DNA of 64,000 nucleotides from Dehalococcoidia bacterium (GCA_040902535.1 JBBDXD010000001.1:62001-126000), one strand, 5' to 3'. Counted from the stretch's first letter, positions 41,912 to 53,710 are shown. A program made the numbers and translations. The notes: generated by a model not told the origin, from the letters alone.

Positions 41912-42562
41912 GCCGGCGGAGGGGTTCGACGCGCTTCAGCCCATCTTCTTCAAGCTCAATGAACTTTTCGGCGCAGATCCAGCGCGGCTCATCACGCGTC
42001 CTCGCGAACGTTATGACGAGTGGGTTCCTGTAAGCCTCGACCGCGGGAGCGATAACGCTAGAGCGATCCGGCCAACCACTGCCGCGTGCGATGACAGGCG
42101 GCCAGGGCCGCCCGCCTGAATGGATGCGGCTCAACTTCCAGACACGCCCTGGAACAAGCGCCGTGCACGCCTGAGTCCGAAGCTTACGCGCGACGAGACT
42201 GGCAACCCCGTCGGCGGATACCGCCCAACGCCTGCAGAGCTCACTGTCGACCGCTGTCTTCCCGAATTCGACGCATGAATGTAGGCGCGGCCATCCAGCC
42301 ACTCCGGCTCTTCCCAGTGCCCTTCGTCGCACGCCGGACACAGCGCGGTCCGCGACGGCTGGATCTCGTGGATGATCTCTTCAGCCAAGAACACGTCAAG
42401 AAAAGGTTCGCGCCACGACTCCATTTCGTCAGGGCGAAGAATGGCCGCTCGCGCGTCCGTGGCGTCGGCACGAACCAGAAGATCGCGGATCACGTCCTGC
42501 ATCAAGCAGTACGGGCGCGGGCGTCGGGTGAGGATTGAAACCCGCACCGGCATGTCACACAC
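41847..42562 (-). pseudogene. Island protein of unknown function with CPxC knuckle, frameshifted
   Basis: From about 42502: MQDVIRDLLVRADATDARAA, REPFLDVFLAEEIIHEIQPS, TALCPACDEGHWEEPEWLDG, then a frame change near 42275 to VEFGKTAVDSELCRRWAVSA, ACTALVPGRVWKLSRIHSGG and IARGSGWPDRSSVIAPAVEA. The layout suggests a zinc-containing regulatory or replication-associated protein upstream of the primase. Family not identified. Confidence 0.5.
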
Positions 42563-42600
42563 GGACGCCTGTCGGGGGGGGTGGCACCCGGCGTGCGCAG

Positions 42601-42726
42601 GTGATGCTCAGTCTCCTCGCCAACCACACGCAACTCTGCAAGGAGTTCAGCGGGAACCCATCGTTCACCAAGTGGCTGGCAAACAATATGTTCGGCGTCA
42701 CGTATCAGCCACTGACTAACGGGTGA
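42601..42726 (+). pseudogene. C-terminal stub resembling type I restriction enzyme R subunit
   Basis: About 41 residues: LLANHTQLCKEFSGNPSFTK followed by WLANNMFGVTY, then TGA. This matches the C-terminal end pattern of HsdR-like helicase subunits (L-Y-K-x-F-x-D-N-x-x-F-x-x-W-L-x-x-x-x-F-x-x-T-Y). Nothing upstream continues it, so it is a leftover from insertion or deletion at the island edge. Match from memory, moderate. Confidence 0.4.
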
Positions 42727-43314
42727 CGGTTCACCCAATCGAGCGCTATCCCCACATAGTTATCAGTGCCGCGAAGGTCAACCAGAAGAAGGCGTTGACT
42801 GCTTTGTTCGCGTTCACGTGTTTGGCGCGGACGACGGCATCCCTCAGCGGTTGCAACCCGCCAAGCTGACAGGTCGGCCGCATGCTGGTCTCAACGAACG
42901 TTTAGCATGAACATACAGTGCGCCGGAACGCGTTTTGATCGTGACGATGAAGCGCGAAGTGGGCTCCGTGAACAGCAGGTGCAACCGTCATGGAAGGCAG
43001 AGCGCGACCGACGACCACCAATCGGACCCGTCTGGCTGATTGAAGCGCAAGGTTGGCTGGACGCATGTCGTCCATCAGCAGCGGCCAGATCATCGTCAAC
43101 TGAGCCGCGTCCGAACTCGCCGGCCAAAGACCCTTCTCTCTACTCAGACCCGCCGCCAACCCTCAGGCGAACGCGTTAGTTCAACGGCTTTCTATCTGGC
43201 TTCGGCCCCTCGCGGCCCACTTGTCAAGCTAGATTCCCATCGATGCTGCTTCCGTCTTTGCGCGATGGTGATACACTCGCCTGAACCCCGCCGCGAAGCC
43301 GATGGGGGGACCGG
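42727..43314. other. Intergenic region, no gene seen
   Basis: 588 bases. Short frames on both strands (for example 42907-43179 plus and 42891-43127 minus) have no recognisable domain or start signal and look like remnants or chance. It contains a GGGGGGA Shine-Dalgarno-like run at 43304-43310 ahead of the giant gene. TTGTCA at 43221 has no -10 at a good distance. Confidence 0.5.
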
Positions 43315-46300
43315 CTGCACTTTCGACCTACCCTCTGCTCCCTGCGAGACGTTGCGAGTCGCCTCAGCTCGCTGCGCCAGCGTGCCGCGCTAGCTGCCGC
43401 CATCCTCGTCGGCGTCGTAGCGAGCGCCTCATCGCCCGCTACTCTTGAGCCGGCGTCACTTCCTCTCATCCCGATCCCTCAGGCACGCTTCACGGTCACG
43501 CAAACCGTCGCCGGGAACGCGCATTCCTGCGCCCTTAACACCACAGGAGCGCTGCGCTGCTGGGGCGCGAACAACGTGGGGCAGCTCGGCGATTTCACGT
43601 CGGCGTCGCGCGAGCGTCCGGTACCGGTCGTCGGGTACGAAACCGGCGGCGTCACCTTCGTGTCGTCGACATCCGACCACACGTGCGCCGTCCTGGCCGA
43701 TACCAGCCTGAAATGCTGGGGAGGAAACGCCTACGGTCAGGTCGGAAATGGCACGAGCGGAAACGCGTGGCTCGGCGCCGTCCCTGTGTGCGAAACCGGC
43801 AGCGGGTTCTTCTGCACCGGCGGCAACGAACTGATCGGCATCGCCAGCGTCGCCACCGGTGACCGCCACACCTGTGCGCTCATGCTCAGCGGGGGCGTCA
43901 AATGCTGGGGCGATAGCTTCTTCGGGCAGATCGGGGACGGCATCAGCGGAACCGCAGCCGGCAGCACGTTGCCTGTGGATGTGCCGGGGCTGTCGTCCGG
44001 CGTCACACACATTAGCGCCGGCGGATTCAACACCTGCGCCATCCTCACCGGCGGCGCGTTGAAGTGCTGGGGAAACAACTACAACGGCCAGCTCGGCATT
44101 GGTACCTTCCCGAACGCCCCGCTCGCGGCCGGAGAAACGTGTCCATCCGCGCCAGAACCAGGCGCGAAATGCCTGTCACGCCCGGCCGACGTCACCGGGT
44201 TGAGCAGCGGCGCGGCAGAGGTCGCCGTGTTCGACACGACGTGCGCGCGAACAACCGGGGGCGCGGCGAAGTGCTGGGGCTATAACGGCAACGGCGAAGT
44301 GGGGTCTGGCGCAGTGACACCCGCGAACCCGGGCGTGCCGATTGGAGTCCCGCCGAATCATCCAGTTGCCATGCCGACAGACGTAGTCGGACTCACCTCC
44401 GGCGTCGATGCCATTGCACAGTCCTGCGCGCTGCTCGCGACAGGCGCGGCGCAATGCTGGGGCGATAATTTCCTCGGTCAGCTTGGCGATGGCTCGTTCA
44501 CTAACAGCGCCACACCGGTTGATGTGACCGGACTTCCCGGCCCCGCCGCGACGGCGCCGTCGGGTGGCGCTCATCGCTGCATCGTGCTCTCCGACGGGCT
44601 GGAAATGTGTTGGGGAAGCAACTCCTCCGGACAGCTCGGCGCGCCCAGCGATATCTGCTACCCCGGATTCCTCAACATCGCCTGCAGCGCATCGCCGCTT
44701 GAGGTGCTGTTTGGCTTCGTCGTCAACACTACCAGCGACGCGTCGGATGCCGGCGTCAACGACCGCATATGCGACACGCTGCCGGCCACCCCCGGGAGGC
44801 AATGCTCGCTGAGAGCCGCGATCGAGCAGGGCAACGCCATCGCCGGCACCGACTACATCCTGTTCGACATCGGCAGCGGGGTGAGGACGATTAGCCCCGC
44901 ATCGTTGCTGCCCGAACTCGTGAGCACGACGCTGATCGATGGGCGCACGCAGGGCGGCTACGCCGGCAAGCCGCTGATCGAGATCGACGGAACCATCGCC
45001 GGCCCCGCAGCGAACGGCCTCGTCCTGATGGCGCGCGGAAGTACCGTGCGCGGACTCGCGATCAACCGGTTCCAGCTCAACGGCCTGTGGTTGCTCGGCG
45101 AGGGCGAACATCTCGTCGAAGCGAACTACATAGGTCTCGACCCCACCGGCGAGCTCGATCAGGGCAACGCCCAATCCGGCATCCGCATCGATTCGCCCGA
45201 CAACGTGGTTGGCCTCTCTGCGGCAGCCTTCGCTGCGGAAGCGCGCAACGTGATCTCGGGCAACGGGATGGATGGCATCGCCATCTTTGGAGCCTTCGCG
45301 AAGAACAACCTCGTGCGCGGCAACTTCATCGGCACCGATGATGACGCCGAGACGGCGATCGCTAACGCTGGCGATGGTGTGGCGATCAGCGGCGCCTCCG
45401 AAAACGAGATCGGGCATCACGACGGCGGGATCGCCACGCGGAGCGTGATCGCCGGCAACACGAGAAACGGCATCTCGATTGTGGGCGCGAGCGCCGTCCT
45501 CAACCGGATCCGCGGCAACCACATCGGCATTACCGATGTGGGCAACACCGCGCTGGGCAACGGCGACAACGGCATCGACGTGCAAAGCCCATTCAACGTC
45601 ATCGGCGGAACCGCCGCGGATCATCGCAACGTGATCGGTGGCAACGGCGAGGACGGCCTTCTCCTGCACAACGCCGCCGATCAGAATCAGATCCTCGGCA
45701 ACCGCATCGGCGTCGGCGTGTCCTCGGAACTGCCACCGCTGCCCAACGGCAGCGGCATCCTCATCTCCGATGCCGAACAGAACATCATCGGCGGCGCTCA
45801 GGACGGTGCCGGCAACCTCCTCGCCGGCAACACCAACTTTGGCCTCGCGATCATCGGCACCGACGCGATCCGCAACCAGGTCTCCGGCAACGATATCGGC
45901 TGGGCGGCCGGCGATACCGTCGGGAACGGCCTGGGTGGCGTTCTGATTCACGACGGATCTGCCAATATCATCGGCGGTCTTCAAGGCGTCGAACCGGGCG
46001 GCACGTGCCAGGGAGACTGCAACAGCATCAGCGACAACGGCGGCGCCGGCGTGATCGTAACTGGGGATGCCGCCACAAACCGCATCCGTGGCAACTCGAT
46101 CTTCCGCAACGCCGGTCTCGGCATCGACCTCGGCCGCGACGGCATCACGTGGGGGGATCCCGGCGATCTCGATGTCGGTCCGAACGCGCTGTTCAACGCG
46201 CCGGAGATCGTCAGCGTCACGTTCTCGGCAAGCACCGTGACGTTCACGGGCACACTCGATACCCAGAACCCCGCGGCCGCCTTCGTTGATGTCTACGCAT

Positions 46301-49300
46301 CCAGCTTCCTCGGCGCTGGCGGGCTCACGGAAGGAACGCGCTACGTCGGATCGACCTCGCCGGACGCCAACGGCAACTGGACCCTGACGACTTCCGTCAC
46401 CCTGTCGGATAGCGACTACTACACGGCAACGGCGAGCGGGCAGTTCGGTCCGACATCGGAATTCTCTCATTGCGTCGATCCCGACGGCGATGGCAGCCCT
46501 GATTCCGACGGCGATGGCCTGTGCGACACCTGGGAGACCCTGGGCATCGACTTCGACGGCGACGAGGTGATCGACCTTCAGTTGTATGACCTCGATCAGG
46601 ATGGCACGGTGCAGGCCGGAGAGCGGGCCGATCCCATGCACAAGGACCTCTTCGTCGAAGCGGACTGGATGGCCCAACACCAGCCGAACTCGCAGGCGCT
46701 TGCCGCCGCCGTCGCATCTTTCGCAGCGGCCCCCGTCGCGAATCCGGATGGCACCACCGGGATCCGGCTGCACGTCCAGCGCGATGAGTTGGCCGCGGCG
46801 CACGCCAGCCTTCTCGCGTTCACGCCTTGCACCAGCGCGGCCGCCGCTGGAAGCGCCGACTTCGATTCGATCAAGTCGGCCAGCTTCGGCACAGCCGCCG
46901 AGCGCGGGAATCCGAAAGTCCTTGGCGCGAAACGTCTGGTCACCCGTTACGCGCTCTTCGCGCACAGCCTGCAAGGCCGAGGCAGCACATCCGGATGCGC
47001 GGAACTTCCCGGCAACGACTTTGTCGTCACCCTCGGTGGCTGGAGTACCGTCGGCGGTCACGCGGTCGGCAGCCCGGATCAGCAGGCCGGGACGTTCATG
47101 CACGAGATGGGGCACACCCTCGACCTGCGCCACGGCGGCGCCACCAGCGTCAACTGCAAGCCCAATTACATCAGCGTGATGAGCTACTCTCGCCAGTTCA
47201 GCAGCCCGACCGGGCGAACGCTCGACTACTCTCGCCTGGCGTTACCGGCACTCAACGAAAACAGCCTGGACGAAAGCGCCGGCATCTCGGGCCTCCCCGG
47301 CGAGATCACGGTCTACGGCCCCATCGACCCGATCGGCCCGCCCGGCGTCCCTGCACCATCCCTGGGCATAATGACCGGCGGCGCCTGGGTGGTGGTCGTG
47401 CCCACCGACGACCCGATCGACTGGAACTTCGATGGCGATACGTCTGACACTGGCGTTGCAAGCGACATCAACCGGATTCGCCTCGGCGGAGGCGGCTGCG
47501 GGTTTGAACTTGACTCGGACGCGGACGGCACCAACGACGCGGAAGTCCTCAGCACCCTGGGCGGCCACGACGACTGGTCAAACATCCGGTACAACTTCCG
47601 CCACAGCCCCGACTTCGCCGATGGCGTGCATCAGACACACGACGAGGATGTCGAGGAGATCACCTTCGAGGAGGCAGCGTCGCTCAGTCCTGACACCGAC
47701 GGCGACGCCCTCGTGGATCTGCTCGACAATTGCCCCAACATCGCCAACCCCGGACAAGAAGACGCCGATGACGACTTCGAGGGCGATGCTTGCGAAGCCG
47801 TGACGCCAACGCCGACGGATACCCCGACGGATACGCCGACACTGACGCCAACACCAACCGCCGTCCCCACGGATACCTCGACGCCCACCAACACTCCGAC
47901 GGCGAGCAACACCCCCACGCCTACGTCCACGCCGAGCAACGGGGTGTTCGTTGTTAACAGCACCGTCGACGCCGTCGACGCCGCGCCGGGCAACGGCGTG
48001 TGTGCTTCTGCGGCGGGCGAGTGCACGTTGCGAGCAGCGGTTATGGAGGCAAACCGGGGCGCAGGCGCCACGCGTGTGATCACCGTCCCAGCAGGCACCT
48101 ACCGACTCACGCTCGGGCCAAACGATCCCGAAGGTGACTTCGCCGAGGACCGCGGCGACCTCGATCTTGGCGGGAGCAAGCAGTTCACCATCATCGGCGC
48201 GGGCATCGATCAGACGATCGTCGATGCCACGGGCTTCTCGCGCGTGTTCGACGTGCGCGGCGGGGCAGAGCTCCGCGGCATGACGCTGCAGAACTCCGGC
48301 GCGCAAGGCATCATCCACCGGCAGAGCGACCACGGGTTACCGATGACGCTCGACCGCGTCCGCGTCACGGGGATCACAGGCGGCGGCTCGGCGGCCGTGT
48401 TGAGCCTGGGCCTGGTCATCGTCAAGGACAGCCGCGTCGAGAACAACGCGGGCGGCGGCTTTGGCCTTTTCTTCACCAACGCGCAGGCCCGGCTCGAGTT
48501 GTACGACAGCACCGTCTCAGGGCACGGCGATACGGGCATTCGCCTCGACCAGAATAAGTCGGCGCTGATTGTCCGCAGCACGATCTCTGACAACGAATCG
48601 AGCGGTGACGGCGGCGGCATTTACAACATCGGCAGCACCGTGACGATCATCGACAGCACGATCAGCGGCAACCGCGCCAGCGGGCGCGGCGGCGGCCTGG
48701 CCAACCTGGGCACCTCGACGATCACCAACAGCACGTTCAGCGGTAATAGCGCCGGCATGGACGGCGGCGCCATCTTCAACGACTACTCCGCCGTCATGAC
48801 GCTCAGCGACTCTACCGTCGTTGCCAACCTCGCCGACGCCGACGGCAATGGCACGGGCGATGGCGGAGGCCTCACGAGTCCCGCGGCAGGTTCCGTCACG
48901 CGGACGATCATCGACGCGAACGGTGATGCGGCGGGAGAAACACCCGACTGCGCGGGCGTATTCACGTCGGGAGGCAACAACCTGATCGGCGATAGCGCCG
49001 GATGCGTGCTGGTCGGAGACGCGGGTTCGAGCGTCCTCGGGACTCCGGCGGGCCTATTTGCGCTCGCCGATAACGGCGGGCCAACGCACACGCACGCCCT
49101 GGCTCCCGCGAGCGCAGCGCTCGATGCCGCGGGAGATGGCTGTCCGCCGGCGGACCAGCGCGGCGCCACGCGCCCGCAGGGGGCGGCCTGCGACATCGGC
49201 GCTTACGAGCGCGATGCCGGCGCACCCGACGTCGCCGATCCTCCGGCTCTTCCGGCGCCAGCCTCACCCGGCGTGATCGCCGTGAACGACTTCGCGGATT

Positions 49301-51573
49301 CGCCTGACGCCGCGCTCAACGGCGTCTGCGCGGACGCGACCGGCGTCTGCACCCTGCGCGCCGCTATCATGGAGGCGAACTTCCAGGCAGGACCGCAGGT
49401 CATCGACCTCCGCGCAGGCACGTTCCTGCTGAGCCGCCCCACTACCGAAAACTTCACGGTGAACGCGTCCGTTGGCGACCTGGATGTCGTCGACGACCTG
49501 TTGGTCCGTGGCGCAGGATCGGGGCAGACGATCATAGACGGCGGCGCTCTCGACCACATCTTCGGCGTCGCCGGGCCGAACGCGGTGCCCTCCATCCCGC
49601 AGGCAGTCATGTTTGAACTGCAGGGCGTCTCCGTTGTGAATGGCGCACCGCACAACCGGGCACCGAACTGCCCATGCCCGGGCCTGCTGGAGCACGTCGG
49701 CCCGGCCAACGGCGGCGGAGGCATTCAGGCGGAATTGACGTCGGTGGTGTCGCTTGTAGACGTGATCGTGAGTGACAACGTCGGCTGGGGGATAAGCGGC
49801 GGGACGATTATCGTTCGAAACAGCGAGGTCAGCAACAACACCCACCAGGGGATCATCGGTACATACAGCACTCTCGGCGTGAGCTTCTCGATCGTGGACA
49901 GCACCGTCTCGAACAATGGGCTTGCCGGTATCGCGTTTAGCAGCTTCGGCTCGAACTCTGCCTTTGTGCGTTCTCGCATCGAAGGGAACGGGGCTTCAGG
50001 GATCTCGCTGACCGGATCCGGGACAGCGTATGTCGTCGACAGCACCATCGCCAACAACTCAGGACAGTCCGGCGGCGGCATCAACAGTAACGTCAACCTC
50101 GTGATTAGCGGCAGCACGATTAGCGGCAACACCGCGCCAACGCCGTTTTCCGGGTTCGGCGGCGGCATTGCCAGTGCTGGCAGCCTCACTATCTTGAACT
50201 CCACCATCAGCGGCAACTCGACGTCGGGCGACGGAGGCGGTCTCAGCGTGAGCACGACCGCGCCCGCGACCGCCGAGCTGATCAACGTCACGATCACCGG
50301 CAACAGCGCCGACAGCGACGCCGACGGCCAGGGGAACGGCGGCGGCATCCGCCACGGCGGCAACCGAACGACCATGCGCAACGTCCTCATCGGCGGCAAC
50401 CGCGACCTCAGCGCGCCCGCATCCGACCCCGACGACGACCTGAACGCCCCGGATTGCGCCGCATCGTTCCAGAGCATTACGTCCGCGGGCCACAACTTGA
50501 TCGCCGATCCCAAGGAGTGCTTCCGCCTCGGCGACGCCGACTCCGATATCACCGGCGTCGACGCTCAGCTCGGGCCGCTCGCCGACAACGGCGGACGCAC
50601 CGAGACGCACTCGTTGCTCGCGGAAAGCCCCGCGGTTGACGCGGGAGCGAACGTTGGGTGCCCGGCGATCGACCAACGCGGCGTCTCGCGGCCCCAGGGC
50701 AGTTCGTGCGACATCGGTGCGTTCGAAGCTGATGGCGTATTTGCCCCCACTGCTACCGCGACGCCCCCGGCAACTGCGACAAGCACGGCGTCGCCCACCG
50801 CGACCGAGACCGCAGTCCCCACCGCGACCGAGACGCCTGAGCCGACCAACACGGCTACACCGACGCCAACAAACACGGGCGTACCGACCGCCACAGACAC
50901 CGCGACCCCGACCGCAACGAACACGGTGATAGCCACGGCCACCAACACGTCGACACCCGCGGCGACGGACACGGCGATAGCGACCGCGACGAACACGCCC
51001 ACGCCGACGGCGACGAACACGGCGAGCGCCACGCCATCGGGCACGCTTACGCCCACGTCTACCGCCACGTTCACGTGGACGCCCAGCCCGACTGCTTCGC
51101 CGACGGAGATTCCCTCCGTCACGCCCATGCCTACCGTTGCCGCGGCGAGCGCGACGCCCACGCGTATGACGACGATGGCGCCCGGGCGCACGGCCACTCC
51201 TCGCGGCACTCAGACGGCGACACGTACGAGGACAGCCGTGCCCACGGCGACGAATACGCCGAAGCCGAAGGCAACGAAGACGACGACCCGCACGAAGACA
51301 GCCGTGCCCACGGCGACGAATACGCCGAAGCCGAAGGCAACGAAGACGATCTCTGGCACGAGCACGCCGAGGCCGAACGATCAAAAGTGCGCCGACGTAA
51401 CGGGCGATGGTCGCGTAACGCTGAAGGACGTGTTGCGCATCGTCGAGCGGCTCGGCTCCGGCGAGGACGAGAAGCGATACGCGCGGAAGTACGACATCAA
51501 CGATGACCGCAAGATCACGGGGTTGGATGTCGCGCTCGCCGTGAAGCAGCTTGGCGAGCGCTGCCGGCAGTAG
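43315..51573 (+). CDS. Giant secreted mosaic protein: RCC1-like repeats, beta-helices, metalloprotease-like motif, Thr/Pro stalks, dockerin
   Basis: About 2750 residues. The first ATG/GTG-type codon in frame is GTG at 43576, but it lies inside the first RCC1 repeat ([20 protein letters not shown]). The frame is open back to a TGA at 43282 and includes a signal peptide ([20 protein letters not shown]). I place the start at CTG 43315, four bases after GGGGGGA. Domains: RCC1-like repeats ~60-465; right-handed beta-helix with [13 protein letters not shown] ~495-940; Ca-binding [20 protein letters not shown] ~1060; zinc protease-like motif [13 protein letters not shown] at ~1263; TSP3-like repeat ~1460; Thr/Pro stalk ~1496-1540; two choice-of-anchor-Q-type beta-helices ([24 protein letters not shown]; each ending DIGAYE/DIGAFE) ~1543-2474; long Thr/Pro stalk ~2476-2687; dockerin with [20 protein letters not shown] and [20 protein letters not shown]. 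Cell-surface or extracellular; function unknown. Confidence 0.85.
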   Translation: MHFRPTLCSLRDVASRLSSLRQRAALAAAILVGVVASASSPATLEPASLPLIPIPQARFTVTQTVAGNAHSCALNTTGALRCWGANNVGQLGDFTSASRERPVPVVGYETGGVTFVSSTSDHTCAVLADTSLKCWGGNAYGQVGNGTSGNAWLGAVPVCETGSGFFCTGGNELIGIASVATGDRHTCALMLSGGVKCWGDSFFGQIGDGISGTAAGSTLPVDVPGLSSGVTHISAGGFNTCAILTGGALKCWGNNYNGQLGIGTFPNAPLAAGETCPSAPEPGAKCLSRPADVTGLSSGAAEVAVFDTTCARTTGGAAKCWGYNGNGEVGSGAVTPANPGVPIGVPPNHPVAMPTDVVGLTSGVDAIAQSCALLATGAAQCWGDNFLGQLGDGSFTNSATPVDVTGLPGPAATAPSGGAHRCIVLSDGLEMCWGSNSSGQLGAPSDICYPGFLNIACSASPLEVLFGFVVNTTSDASDAGVNDRICDTLPATPGRQCSLRAAIEQGNAIAGTDYILFDIGSGVRTISPASLLPELVSTTLIDGRTQGGYAGKPLIEIDGTIAGPAANGLVLMARGSTVRGLAINRFQLNGLWLLGEGEHLVEANYIGLDPTGELDQGNAQSGIRIDSPDNVVGLSAAAFAAEARNVISGNGMDGIAIFGAFAKNNLVRGNFIGTDDDAETAIANAGDGVAISGASENEIGHHDGGIATRSVIAGNTRNGISIVGASAVLNRIRGNHIGITDVGNTALGNGDNGIDVQSPFNVIGGTAADHRNVIGGNGEDGLLLHNAADQNQILGNRIGVGVSSELPPLPNGSGILISDAEQNIIGGAQDGAGNLLAGNTNFGLAIIGTDAIRNQVSGNDIGWAAGDTVGNGLGGVLIHDGSANIIGGLQGVEPGGTCQGDCNSISDNGGAGVIVTGDAATNRIRGNSIFRNAGLGIDLGRDGITWGDPGDLDVGPNALFNAPEIVSVTFSASTVTFTGTLDTQNPAAAFVDVYASSFLGAGGLTEGTRYVGSTSPDANGNWTLTTSVTLSDSDYYTATASGQFGPTSEFSHCVDPDGDGSPDSDGDGLCDTWETLGIDFDGDEVIDLQLYDLDQDGTVQAGERADPMHKDLFVEADWMAQHQPNSQALAAAVASFAAAPVANPDGTTGIRLHVQRDELAAAHASLLAFTPCTSAAAAGSADFDSIKSASFGTAAERGNPKVLGAKRLVTRYALFAHSLQGRGSTSGCAELPGNDFVVTLGGWSTVGGHAVGSPDQQAGTFMHEMGHTLDLRHGGATSVNCKPNYISVMSYSRQFSSPTGRTLDYSRLALPALNENSLDESAGISGLPGEITVYGPIDPIGPPGVPAPSLGIMTGGAWVVVVPTDDPIDWNFDGDTSDTGVASDINRIRLGGGGCGFELDSDADGTNDAEVLSTLGGHDDWSNIRYNFRHSPDFADGVHQTHDEDVEEITFEEAASLSPDTDGDALVDLLDNCPNIANPGQEDADDDFEGDACEAVTPTPTDTPTDTPTLTPTPTAVPTDTSTPTNTPTASNTPTPTSTPSNGVFVVNSTVDAVDAAPGNGVCASAAGECTLRAAVMEANRGAGATRVITVPAGTYRLTLGPNDPEGDFAEDRGDLDLGGSKQFTIIGAGIDQTIVDATGFSRVFDVRGGAELRGMTLQNSGAQGIIHRQSDHGLPMTLDRVRVTGITGGGSAAVLSLGLVIVKDSRVENNAGGGFGLFFTNAQARLELYDSTVSGHGDTGIRLDQNKSALIVRSTISDNESSGDGGGIYNIGSTVTIIDSTISGNRASGRGGGLANLGTSTITNSTFSGNSAGMDGGAIFNDYSAVMTLSDSTVVANLADADGNGTGDGGGLTSPAAGSVTRTIIDANGDAAGETPDCAGVFTSGGNNLIGDSAGCVLVGDAGSSVLGTPAGLFALADNGGPTHTHALAPASAALDAAGDGCPPADQRGATRPQGAACDIGAYERDAGAPDVADPPALPAPASPGVIAVNDFADSPDAALNGVCADATGVCTLRAAIMEANFQAGPQVIDLRAGTFLLSRPTTENFTVNASVGDLDVVDDLLVRGAGSGQTIIDGGALDHIFGVAGPNAVPSIPQAVMFELQGVSVVNGAPHNRAPNCPCPGLLEHVGPANGGGGIQAELTSVVSLVDVIVSDNVGWGISGGTIIVRNSEVSNNTHQGIIGTYSTLGVSFSIVDSTVSNNGLAGIAFSSFGSNSAFVRSRIEGNGASGISLTGSGTAYVVDSTIANNSGQSGGGINSNVNLVISGSTISGNTAPTPFSGFGGGIASAGSLTILNSTISGNSTSGDGGGLSVSTTAPATAELINVTITGNSADSDADGQGNGGGIRHGGNRTTMRNVLIGGNRDLSAPASDPDDDLNAPDCAASFQSITSAGHNLIADPKECFRLGDADSDITGVDAQLGPLADNGGRTETHSLLAESPAVDAGANVGCPAIDQRGVSRPQGSSCDIGAFEADGVFAPTATATPPATATSTASPTATETAVPTATETPEPTNTATPTPTNTGVPTATDTATPTATNTVIATATNTSTPAATDTAIATATNTPTPTATNTASATPSGTLTPTSTATFTWTPSPTASPTEIPSVTPMPTVAAASATPTRMTTMAPGRTATPRGTQTATRTRTAVPTATNTPKPKATKTTTRTKTAVPTATNTPKPKATKTISGTSTPRPNDQKCADVTGDGRVTLKDVLRIVERLGSGEDEKRYARKYDINDDRKITGLDVALAVKQLGERCRQ
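51231..51349. repeat. 66-bp direct repeat in the stalk of the giant gene
   Basis: Two copies beginning GACAGCCGTGCCCACGGCGA at 51231 and 51297. About 52 bases are identical and the period is 66 bases (22 residues, [20 protein letters not shown]-like). A recent in-frame duplication. Confidence 0.85.
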
Positions 51574-51669
51574 TGCGGCGTCGATGACCGCGCGTCTTCG
51601 GTTCGATCCGTCGCCGGCACGAACGTGATCGAACGAACGCCGAACAGGCGCCGTGCCAGGCGGGACGCG

Positions 51670-51880
51670 CTACGACGATGCGTCACGACGGAAGATGTTG
51701 CGGCCGAACTTGATGCGCTCGCCATCGTAGTATTCCACGGATAGTTTCCAGCATCTCAGCCTTCACCTGTTCTCTCGTTTTGGGATCGGCCTGTCGAGGC
51801 CCTTGCGCCAGCCGGGAACGCACCCTGGGCGAATTCGACGTACTCCTCGGGCGGTCCCTTCAGATCAGGGTGCGGAACAC
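51670..51880 (-). pseudogene. Fragment of an unknown gene in several frames
   Basis: On the minus strand protein-like pieces follow one another in different frames: LKGPPEEYVEFAQ, GWRKGLDRPIPK, TREQVKAEMLETIRG and EYYDGERIKFGRNIFRRDAS, ending in TAG at 51670-51672. They read as the C-terminal end of one enzyme with three frame breaks. Family not identified. The rest of 51574-51986 shows nothing. Confidence 0.35.
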
Positions 51881-51986
51881 CATGTGGACATCGTGCCCGG
51901 TGTTCGCGATGCTGTTGTCGGCGCGTCCTAACCCCTACCCTCGCTCAGGTGAGTGGCGCGCCGTTTTTACGAACGCGGAACCCTCC

Positions 51987-52770
51987 ATGCAGTCACTTAC
52001 GATAAACGGCCAGCGGCTTGAATACGAGTTCGTCGGCGACGACCCTCTCGTCGTCCTTGTGAACAACCCCCTTGCCGTTGGCGGGGCAGCGACAGGCTGG
52101 CCGATCCGCTAGTCAAGGCGGGACGGCGCGTGCGGATCTTCGAAAACCACGGACCCGCCTCGGCATCAATCCTGGAGTTCACGGATGGCCTCGCCGGCCT
52201 ACTCGATGCGCTTGAATTGCGATCCGCGTGCGTTTGGGGTTGGTCAGGCGGTGCCGTGATGCGCGTCATGATCTCGCCGGGCGCATCGTACTCTTGGCCA
52301 CCACCGGAAGGTTCACGACTTTCTTCCGCGTGTTCAGTAAGGCATACAGAGACTCCCTCACTCTCGGCACCGAGGACGGCGCGAACATGAGATCCGTGCT
52401 GATGATGCGGGGCCAGATGATGCCTGGCATGATCTTCAACGACGCCGTCGTGGCGGCCGTCGCCGCTGGCGCATCGCCGCCCGAAGTGCACCGCCGGGCG
52501 TTCGGTGATACGGCATACGAACCGCGGCTGGATGCGCTCGCGACCATTGCGGCGCCAACTCTGGTCGTCGGGTTTGAACTGGGTCTCTTGATTCCGGCTA
52601 CCCTTGGACGCGAGGTCGCAGATGTCATCAAGGGTTCCCGCTACGCTGAGATCGCCGGCGCCACGCATATGGCTCCTCTCACACATCCCAAGCAGATCAT
52701 GGAACGAGCTCTGCCATTCCTGAACGTCAGGGATCGGGATGAGACGAAAATGGCGTTGGCGCCAGACTGA
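51987..52770 (+). pseudogene. Alpha/beta hydrolase, frameshifted
   Basis: It starts MQSLTINGQRLEYEFVGDD and PLVVLVNNPLAVGG, then breaks near 52090 to a second frame, VRIFENHGPASASILEFTDG and LLDALELRSACVWGWSGGAV (nucleophile elbow G-W-S-G-G). It breaks again near 52255 to DLAGRIVLLATTGRFTTFFR, SVLMMRGQMMPGMIFNDAVV and AGATHMAPLTHPKQIMERAL (catalytic His region). A normal-size hydrolase with two frame changes. Confidence 0.7.
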
Positions 52771-53143
52771 TCGGCTCGCTAATCCGACACGATGGGTGGA
52801 TGCTGCAGTCGTTCGAGTCATTTTCTTTACCTCAATCCGGACTGGGTCCGGCGTGACAACGACGTCGTCAACGCGATTGTCCTTCTTAGGGATTGTCATC
52901 GTCCTTCTTGGGCACGCAACAAAAGGGGCGTCACATGCGTACGCCACGATGTCGTCATAGTGGCCTGCAGGCTCTGCCTACCCTGGTCCGCGCCGTCGCC
53001 CTGCGCGGCGTCATCGTTGACACCCCTCTGGGACGCAATACCCACTGCAAATGAGACCGCAGGCCCATGGCAATGAGACCGCTACGGCGTAGCCTCACTT
53101 CGAGGGCGCTTTGCCCACGAGCAAACTATCAGGAGGAGATCCT
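52771..53143. other. Intergenic region with an 11-bp direct repeat
   Basis: 373 bases without a convincing gene. AATGAGACCGC occurs at 53050-53060 and 53072-53082, 22 bases (two helical turns) apart. TTGACA at 53017-53022 has only a poor -10 (TACCCA) 16 bases on. These may control the superoxide dismutase gene. Confidence 0.45.
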
Positions 53144-53710
53144 ATGAAGATGGTATGGGGACTGGTCGCCGCGGCGACCGTTCTGGTCGGCGGGCTTTCG
53201 TATTTTGCGGCCGGAGGCGAGGCGGGCGGCAGTTCGTCCCGCGATGGCTCAAGCGCGCGCGCCACGTTGCGTGATGCGAACCAGGCGGAGGTCGGGAAGG
53301 TGAAGCTCAAGCAACGGGGTGACGCGGTAGAGATCCGAATAGAGGTTGATGGATCGGTGACTCCCGGCTTCCACGGCTTTCACGTACACGCGACTGCTGC
53401 GTGCGTTGCGCCGTTTACCTCAGCCGGCGGGCACTACAACCCGAGCAGCGCTACGCACCGCGATCACGCAGGCGACCTGCCAGTCTTGTACGTCGACGCC
53501 GACGGCGAGGCTGAAGCGCGCTTCTCCACGGATCGCTTTGGGCTGAACGCTCTGTTCGACGCGGATGGAAGCGCGTTCATCCTGCACGCTGGCCCTGACA
53601 ACTACGCGAACATCCCGACCGACCGCTACGACCCGGACCCCGACGCAACGACGCTTGCTACCGGCGATGCCGGTGGCCGCATCGCCTGCGGCATCATCGA
53701 AAAGCGCTGA
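53144..53710 (+). CDS. sodC: Cu/Zn superoxide dismutase family protein, exported
   Basis: 188 residues from the ATG at 53144, preceded by AGGAGGAGAT. The N-terminal membrane/signal segment is MVWGLVAAATVLVGGLSYFA, followed by a Gly/Ser linker. The SOD fold shows GFHGFHVHATAACVAPFTSA (two Cu His and the disulfide Cys), GGHYNPSSATHRDHAGDLPV (bridging and Zn His), then FILHAGPDNYANIP (Cu His) and GDAGGRIACGIIE (second Cys). All metal ligands seem present. It protects the outer face of the membrane from superoxide. The UbiB-like gene follows after four bases. Confidence 0.92.
   Translation: MKMVWGLVAAATVLVGGLSYFAAGGEAGGSSSRDGSSARATLRDANQAEVGKVKLKQRGDAVEIRIEVDGSVTPGFHGFHVHATAACVAPFTSAGGHYNPSSATHRDHAGDLPVLYVDADGEAEARFSTDRFGLNALFDADGSAFILHAGPDNYANIPTDRYDPDPDATTLATGDAGGRIACGIIEKR

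Noticed and set aside
36550-42562. Frame breaks as general sequencing error
   Set aside because: Frames in nearly all genes of the first 31 kb are clean; errors limited to accessory DNA are less likely than decay. Not excluded without reads.
42891-43179. Short ORFs on both strands before the giant gene
   Set aside because: No domain, no start signal, and both strands equally open; treated as noncoding.
44176-47133. 985-codon open frame on the minus strand
   Set aside because: It is opposite the beta-helix and protease part of the giant gene; its translation is low-complexity Asp/Arg/Ala/Val without domains, a shadow caused by GC-rich codons.
51075-51506. Plus-frame ORF with [18 protein letters not shown] repeats
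   Set aside because: Alternate frame of the Thr/Pro stalk; the repeat pattern simply mirrors the 66-bp DNA duplication.
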